Shown here: positions 58,300 through 64,000 of the stretch, in pieces
Numbering within the stretch: the stretch's first letter is position 1
Layout: each line of letters opens with the position of its first letter
NCBI GenBank assembly: GCA_964036045.1
Contig: OZ038385.1
Coordinates: 35,987,563 to 36,051,562 of the forward strand
DNA length: 64,000 nucleotides
Source: Eutreptiella sp. 'Long Island Sound 2002'
Lineage: Eukaryota > Euglenozoa > Euglenophyceae > Eutreptiales > Eutreptiaceae
Reading direction: 5' to 3'
The notes under the pieces: model-generated
Database searches by the model: none
Told to the model about the DNA's origin: nothing
Seen by the model: only the letters and a program-made list of their open reading frames with translations
Position numbers and translations under genes: made by a program

Positions 58300-58430
58300 G
58301 CATGAGGTGCAGAATTTAGGACCCTGGGACCCGTGGAAAGCATCAGACTAAAACAAAAAACCCTGGTGTACCAGCAGGGGCTGTAGGGTGCAGAATTCAG
58401 GACCCTGGGACCTGTGGCTACCAGTGGTGG
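58300..58430 (-). repeat. Reverse copy of the 82-bp tandem repeat
   Basis: The minus strand reads CAGCCCCTGCTGGTACACCA, a T tract, AGTCTGATGC, then GGTCCCAGGGTCCT, repeating once. It is diverged from 23.15-23.38 kb but colinear. Confidence 0.75.
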
Positions 58431-58439
58431 AAAACACTC

Positions 58440-61160
58440 CCCTCCATTTGGTGACTCCTGCCCCCCGTGCCTGCTCACTCAGCTTTTATGGCACACATCC
58501 CCCATCAGCAACAGCCGTTTCTGACGGTCCAGCATCCAAGCATGTGTTGCCACAATGGGGGAAGCGGGACGGTCTCATGGAGGGGTGTTCCTTGCCAATG
58601 GAACAGCTGTATCGTCCTTGTGGACATGGGTCATGACAAAGAATGTGTTCATGAGCTCACATAACAATGAGTCACAGTTACTTGTCATGAGAAATGTGAA
58701 TATAGCAACACAGCACAAGACGGTGCCTTGTGTCCCTCCTTCCGTGTGCTACTGTATACACATCTCAATGCCTTACTAACATTTAATAACGCTTGCGGCC
58801 CTTTGCACCTCCACTTGGGTTCCACTTGGATCACGTTGCTCCCTGCCAATGGAACCATGTGGCAGTCCAACAAAGATCATGCCATGTGTTGCCAAAGGTG
58901 TTTGCCTTTGCACACACTAAGCCACTTGGGCAAAGGTATACATCCATTTGTAGTGTCACCGAGAATGTAACTTGGAAAAAGCATTCAATACAAGGTGCAC
59001 ATGAGCATATGCTTGAGTGCCATTAAACGTCTTCCTAGGAAGCACTATTGCATGATAGTGATCATGCAAACGCCGGTTATGTGGAAGTCTAGGGACTCAT
59101 ATACCTTGCAACATCCACACCACATGGAAAAAAATGGTTGCTCTACATATACCCCTTGTTGAGAGTCCTGGAAGAGTTCGTCTTTTGGTATTGATTTACA
59201 AGATGCTCGTGTTTTCTTGACTAGGCTTGTCCGTTGGTCGTTAGTGCTGGCTCAGTGGCAACGGCAAGAGCATGGCCGCTAGCCAATTTTCTTAAGGAGA
59301 AAAATTGTTGGTGCTGCAACAATTTAAGTGGGCGTCTTCCAGTTGCTGGATGCGCTATACCAATTGCGGGATGCGCTACAGGGTTGCTGTTTGGGGCATT
59401 TCTTTCAGCTGTCCCCATTGAGAGGCGGGCTGGGGATGCAATACATGCTACAGCCAAGGTAGTGACTGCCTTCATGAAAAGGCACACCCACCAAGCAAAC
59501 CCTCTTCGCCTTGTCGTCGTACTCAAGCCTCTAGTGCAGTAGGACGTCCAGAATGCGTGTGTTCATGGGGGTTCTACCAACGCTCATCAACACCTTAGGC
59601 TGTGCATGCTAGATGGGCATAGTGGCATCCTCTACCCACACACACCCAAGATGTTCAATCTGAGAGTGGGCGGCAAAGCACACTAGCAGCCAAACCAAGA
59701 GGTTGGCTAATGATCTTCACCATGCTGCTGGCCTCAACAAACTGCATTCTGCCACCATGCAACCCACTAATCGCAGCCGTTGCACCATGCGCAACCCGCT
59801 CCACAACCGCCTGTGGGTCTGCGCCACTCGCCTCTCCAATCTACTTGACACCCACCTAGAGATCCACAGTAGCCTGACAGGAACAGCAATGGTGGTGGCA
59901 AGTGGCAAATGGCTCAATGGAAGGTAGTGGAATGAGTCTACGACTTCAAAATGCGGTCCAAGTGCTGTCCCGTTGCCACATCTACACCCCAGAGTGCGTC
60001 AGGGGGGTATAATTTGGCATGGGTTCAGAAACAGGTTTTTGGCCCCATACCAGAGTTGGGAACCCCCCGTCAGATTGGGGGGATCTGGCCTTAAGTGGCT
60101 AATGGCCCAAAGTGAGAAATCCGCATGACCCAGGTGGGGGTTAAGGGGGATTGCCCCCCCCAATCTAAGGCCAGATACCCCCTTTCTGACTTTGGACGGA
60201 GTACAAAAACCCCCCTTTCTGGTCGTGCCCCATTGTACATTGTGGTACAATCTGGTACAGTTGCCCCATTGTACCAGAGGTGTAATGGAGCGACCGCTGG
60301 TGTTCTTGTCCCCGCACAAGCACCACCGCAGAGCCCCGTCTTGGCACATTGCGCTCAAGCACGACAACGACCTGCTCACGAATCCAGCTGATGATGCATG
60401 CATGCAAATAGACAAATTGCATAAAGCAGTCTGATATGCCCATGAGCTGTGGTCACTGTGTGGTCACTGTTGCTTTCTGTCACCTGAAGATATTGGAGCA
60501 CACTTTTTTTTTAAACGAGAGCTGGATATACAAACCAAAGCCACAGCTTGGACGCTCCAGGATGCCATTTCCGCAATGATGAATCCGTACAAAAATGGTG
60601 AAGACATTGTCACAAAGACGCAAGACAACCAGAAAACAAGGGACGAATTGTTATAAAAGAAACTTCTGTGGTCTGCATGCCTGCACATTTGTATCTGCAT
60701 GTACCTGCATGTCTGCATGCACAGCTGCACACAGGATGGCGCTTCAGGAGACATGTTATTGAACATTGCCTTTTTGAGCCTGAAGTGACGTGGATGCGAG
60801 GGATGTGGGGGCCATGAAGAGCAGACACGTTTACACAGACGGGGGGCAAATATATAAGGAAGATCCAAAGCCCGGAAATATACAAACTTCATTGGTGGCA
60901 CATACCCATCCGTCACATCACACAGGCCCAACCATTCCCGTGGCAGCTGCTGTAAACCGGATGGTGGGGGCAGGGTGGCCAACGGAAATGCCGTCGCACA
61001 GCACATTGCGAGTCGCACGTCCCCACAGGCCTCTGGCACGTGAAGAATCAACCACAAGCACCAGTTTCCAGGTTTTAGCAGAGGCGAAAGGAATCCTACC
61101 AACACCCAAATATTCCCTATTGCCCCTTCCATGGGGCCTAAAAGGGGGGGGGCTGTCAAT
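58440..61160. other. Intergenic DNA, no supported gene
   Basis: AT-balanced sequence with few long repeats. A short plus frame ending at 60,434 (MERPLVFLSPHKHHRRAPSW onwards, 50 codons) and frames at 59.2-59.5 kb have no recognisable domain or splice borders. A TGTACATTGTGGTACAATC inverted motif lies near 60,236. Confidence 0.45.
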
Positions 61161-61164
61161 GCAT

Positions 61165-61315
61165 GGATGGTCAGCCCCAGAAATACATGAGAGAGGAAAG
61201 GGAGGGGGGTCTGGAAACCAGCAGTTTGTGTACCAAACAGGACCAAAATCAATTTTCCTCCAGTAAATTTCATTTATGGCGACGATAAAATGTGGTTTCT
61301 GGGAAGTCAATCTGA
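61165..61315 (+). repeat. Five-copy dispersed repeat, copy 5
   Basis: ATACATGAGAGAGGAAAGGG, then CCAGCAGTTTGTGTACC, AACAGGACCAAAATCAATTT and CCAGTAAATTTCATTTATGG. Closest to the 43.2-kb copy. On the minus strand a candidate exon (DCNTTAARFATTRFQ after CTTTGTCTTGCAG, about 61,365) abuts it but is too short to support. Confidence 0.8.
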
Positions 61316-61817
61316 ACCTGAAAGCGGGTCGTTGCGAAGCGGGCTGCAGTGGTGTTGCAGTCCTGCAAGACAAAGGCCTTGTGATGCTGCTCATGGAGGG
61401 GTGGGGTTAGAGTGTTGCCAACTGTGGAGACGTCGGTTGCCTCCACACCGCTCGCACCCGCATATACACACAGTGAAAATGCGTCAAACCCACGTGCAGC
61501 ACATGTGGTGGACCAAACGAAGGTGGTGTGCCAGGACTGTGCATGTGCAGATTCTCATCAGTGGCCCGGCCCTAATACGCAGACCAGAGGTCACATGAAC
61601 GGGATGGAATAGGCACCGTTCTGTGCCCGGAGGCGCCGTGGCATGGACACAGTACGGCTCTCAGGTCAGGCTGCCACGTGGATGGCCCGGATGTGTGTTG
61701 TGATGTGTTGTGTGTGTGAGTGTTGTGTGTGACGCCCAAGTATTTCGATCAAAGCTCAAACTGGGAGCTTCAACATTCCTACCTCCTACCAATTCATCAG
61801 CGAAACCATGTGTGAGT

Positions 61818-62006
<189 letters not shown>

Positions 62007-62289
62007 CAAGGTATCAATTCCAATCAGCCTCTTCAGAATAGGACCCGTTCGTAAACACCTGCGGCACTGGGTCACGTCGTTCTGCTTCACGTGCTCGAGC
62101 GTGCTTTTGGCCCACCTTGTCCCACCTAAAGGGGCGAGCCATGAAAGGGCAAGTGTCCCCCCGGGTGGAGTCGCTTTAGAGTGTCTACTGCCGACTCCAC
62201 CTGACATGGAGTGTTCTTGTCAGAGAGCCAGCCCTGTATTCCTGCCATGTACAAATGCAAAGCCTTATGGATGAGGGAGAGTTGGGGCA

Positions 62290-62725
62290 TTTCGAGCTAC
62301 TTAGCTAGTTCAGCATGTAGAATCCGAAGGAAAGCGGAAAGGTCAGGTATAAGAGACCAAAAATGCGCCTCGCAACGGTACTACCAAAGAACCCAAGCTG
62401 TCTTCCAGAGTAGAAGACCCTGGGCTCACGTCGGGGAAAAAAGAGGGTAATCTGTACACAGCCGCCCCGTGGGCACGCGGGCTGTAGCCGAATGCACCAC
62501 TGAAAAGGCACAGTCCAAAATACGGACGGGAATAGTAAGCCAAGGGCAGGCTTTCACCCGATGATAAACGTCCTTAGTGGACGCACACGAGGGGCATGCC
62601 GCCGGAATCCCCGGAAACAGGGTGTTTCCCTACGGCTAACCTCTTCCCCAGGGCAATGTGAATAAAATCAAGGTCGTGTGGGGGCAGGCGAAGGCAGTGG
62701 AGCACACGCCAAACAGCCGAATCTT
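62290..62725 (-). pseudogene. LINE fragment, zinc-binding RVT region
   Basis: The minus strand reads VWRVLHCLRLPPHDLDFIHI, closely parallel to VWRVYNKLHLPKWDLDFIK of the 39.6-41.5 kb element. After a frameshift it reads CPSCASTKDVYHRVKAC, a C-x2-C-x7-H-x4-C zinc motif, then PWLTIPVRILDCAF. The fragment is short and frameshifted, and no RNase H follows. Confidence 0.75.
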
Positions 62726-62901
62726 GCCTCCTATCTTGTCAAACAGCGCTTGTGTGTGTTGGGGGGGGGGGGGGTATTAGAGAGGGAGACCCACATGGGT
62801 CAAGGGCCCCCATGGTCACCTGTGGTGCCATCAAAAGCAGGCCAGCTTCCAGTCCTGAAGGCCTGTCTGCATGCCTGTTTGGCGCCTGTCCGGATCACAG
62901 C

Positions 62902-62904
<3 letters not shown>

Positions 62905-62963
<59 letters not shown>
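62905..62963 (+). repeat. TG microsatellite
   Basis: About 25 TG units ending in GCGCGCGCGTG, next to the reverse-oriented member of the ~400-bp family at 63,055-63,170. Confidence 0.95.
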
Positions 62964-63054
62964 GGTAGCATTGAACATGAACTCCTCGATGGATTGATTG
63001 AGGTCACGAGGGTAGGGAGGGCTTCAAGCTGCATCTCGCCCACACTTTGCTCCA

Positions 63055-63170
63055 GCACTGCGCTCTCTTTACCAGACCGAAAGACGTCTAGGACTGCTCT
63101 GCAGTTCCTGAGAAGCTTCTCCAACCGCTTTTCTTTGCTCTGTTCTTGTCTCGCGGCTCTCATTGTGTGT
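63055..63170 (-). repeat. Reverse copy of the ~400-bp CA-linked family
   Basis: Its reverse complement carries AAAGAAAAGCGGTTGGAGAA and GCAGAGCAGTCCTAGACGTC, matching 9.29-9.38 and 10.2-10.3 kb. As in those copies, a dinucleotide tract lies nearby. Confidence 0.85.
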
Positions 63171-63726
63171 GTTTGCGCGCGCCGAAGTATGAATCCCAGA
63201 CATGCTCAAACTGCGAGGTTCAAATCCAGTGCCATCCCATTGTACTGCGACCATGTGTTCATTGTCCAAGCCCTGCAGCCAGACCGCCCTCGAAGGGCTC
63301 GTCAGTACCCACATGGACAAAGCACCGATAGCAGACGACGGTTCCTTGATGCATGGCAGCCGGAGCTGGGGCATGCAGGACAGCACGGTATCTCATGGGC
63401 TAGGGAGGCTGGACAGGCTGGACAGGCCCGTGCAGCTCTGTCCAGGGCCGTCCAGGGCTGGCCAGGGCTGCAGACGGGAGTGCAGGGCTGGGCTGGGCAG
63501 GGCTGCAGGCCGGACAGGACACGTCCCACGAATCGACGCCGGCACCGCAGTAGTCTGATGGGCATGACCCCAGCCCCCGCACTGCCTTCGCTTGAGCACA
63601 GGGACTCAGTCAATGAGGGCCGGTGCGTGCCTGGTCACGGGAGGCGCTGTTCCAAACCACCATCGCCCACCGACTTCTTCGGGGGGGGGGGGGGGGAACT
63701 TCCAAATGGAGTGCTTCAGGTCGTAC

Positions 63727-64000
63727 CCGCCTCCTCGTCGTCCCCCTGTTGACTGGCGGATGCATCTGCATCGCTGTCCGAATGGCCTTCTTGATCAGCT
63801 GGTGCATCATCCTCTCGTGCCTCCAGTGCGTCCAGTGCATCCTCATGGGCGTCCAGCGGGCACCGCTCATCCCACACCCTCGCCCATAATGCACCATCAG
63901 AGTGCAAAACGTCCCTCACATGAGACCGGCACAAACCCCATGAACCTCGGGCGATCTCCGATAGCAGCTGCTCACTGGACCACACGGCATACCCAAAAAC
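63727..64000 (-). CDS. Probable exon running off the right edge, acidic protein
   Basis: The minus frame is open from the window edge to a possible GTACGA donor after GAGGCGG. It reads FGYAVWSSEQLLSEIARGSW, then GLCRSHVRDVLHSDGALWAR and a strongly acidic end (HEDALDALEAREDD, then SDSDADASASQQGDDEEAG). The first 50 residues look folded and the rest disordered. It is 5'-truncated by the window. Family not recognised. Confidence 0.45.

Overview
The window is nuclear DNA from a eukaryote, most likely a single-celled alga or other protist that I cannot place further. Evidence: genes are broken into short exons joined by GT-AG introns whose reading phases agree; non-LTR retrotransposon remains, tRNA-like SINE heads and long TG/CA and minisatellite arrays are abundant; there are no operons and no Shine-Dalgarno spacing. 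Uninterrupted G or C runs of about 10-18 bases are unusually common and sometimes serve as the pyrimidine tract of a 3' splice site. A (TTAGGG)3 block near 41.46 kb hints at TTAGGG telomeres but proves nothing alone.

Gene content is low. The best-supported genes are: (1) an RNF10/Mag2-type RING E3 ubiquitin ligase on the minus strand, rebuilt here as 11 exons from 45,821 down to 29,091, all phases compatible, about 651 residues; (2) an intronless, GC-rich GH20 beta-N-acetylhexosaminidase on the minus strand (53,525-55,147) with an intact catalytic Asp-Glu pair, a candidate for lateral acquisition; (3) an ankyrin-repeat protein on the minus strand (48,683-49,339); (4) the 3' end of a plus-strand gene of three phase-compatible exons (25,615-26,844) with a possible PDZ-like segment. 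Weaker exon candidates lie at 2.4-9.0 kb, 13.1-13.7 kb, 46.2-46.3 kb and at the right edge.

Layout: 0-9 kb, G-run-rich DNA, minus-strand exon candidates, a 10-bp GCATGC array and two 13-bp minisatellite blocks around a 50-bp minisatellite; 9-12 kb, a near-tandem ~400-bp repeat family with CA tracts, then a decayed reverse transcriptase; 12-14 kb, an unidentified minus-strand gene; 14-25 kb, mostly repeats, including a composite tRNA-like element duplicated at 21.0-22.3 kb; 25-27 kb, the plus-strand gene; 29-46 kb, the RNF10-like gene, whose introns hold a 5'-truncated LINE and a decayed relative in sense orientation; 46-53 kb, a B-box-like exon candidate, the ankyrin gene and low-complexity DNA; 53.5-55.1 kb, the hexosaminidase; 55-64 kb, repeats, a LINE fragment, a long TG tract and an open exon running off the edge.

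The genes do not form a pathway. The main biological lead is a PABP-binding (PAM2-like) motif encoded by one exon of the RNF10-like ligase. Animal RNF10 and yeast Mag2 ubiquitinate 40S ribosomal proteins, so this would tie the ligase to poly(A)-binding protein and mRNA-associated ribosomes.
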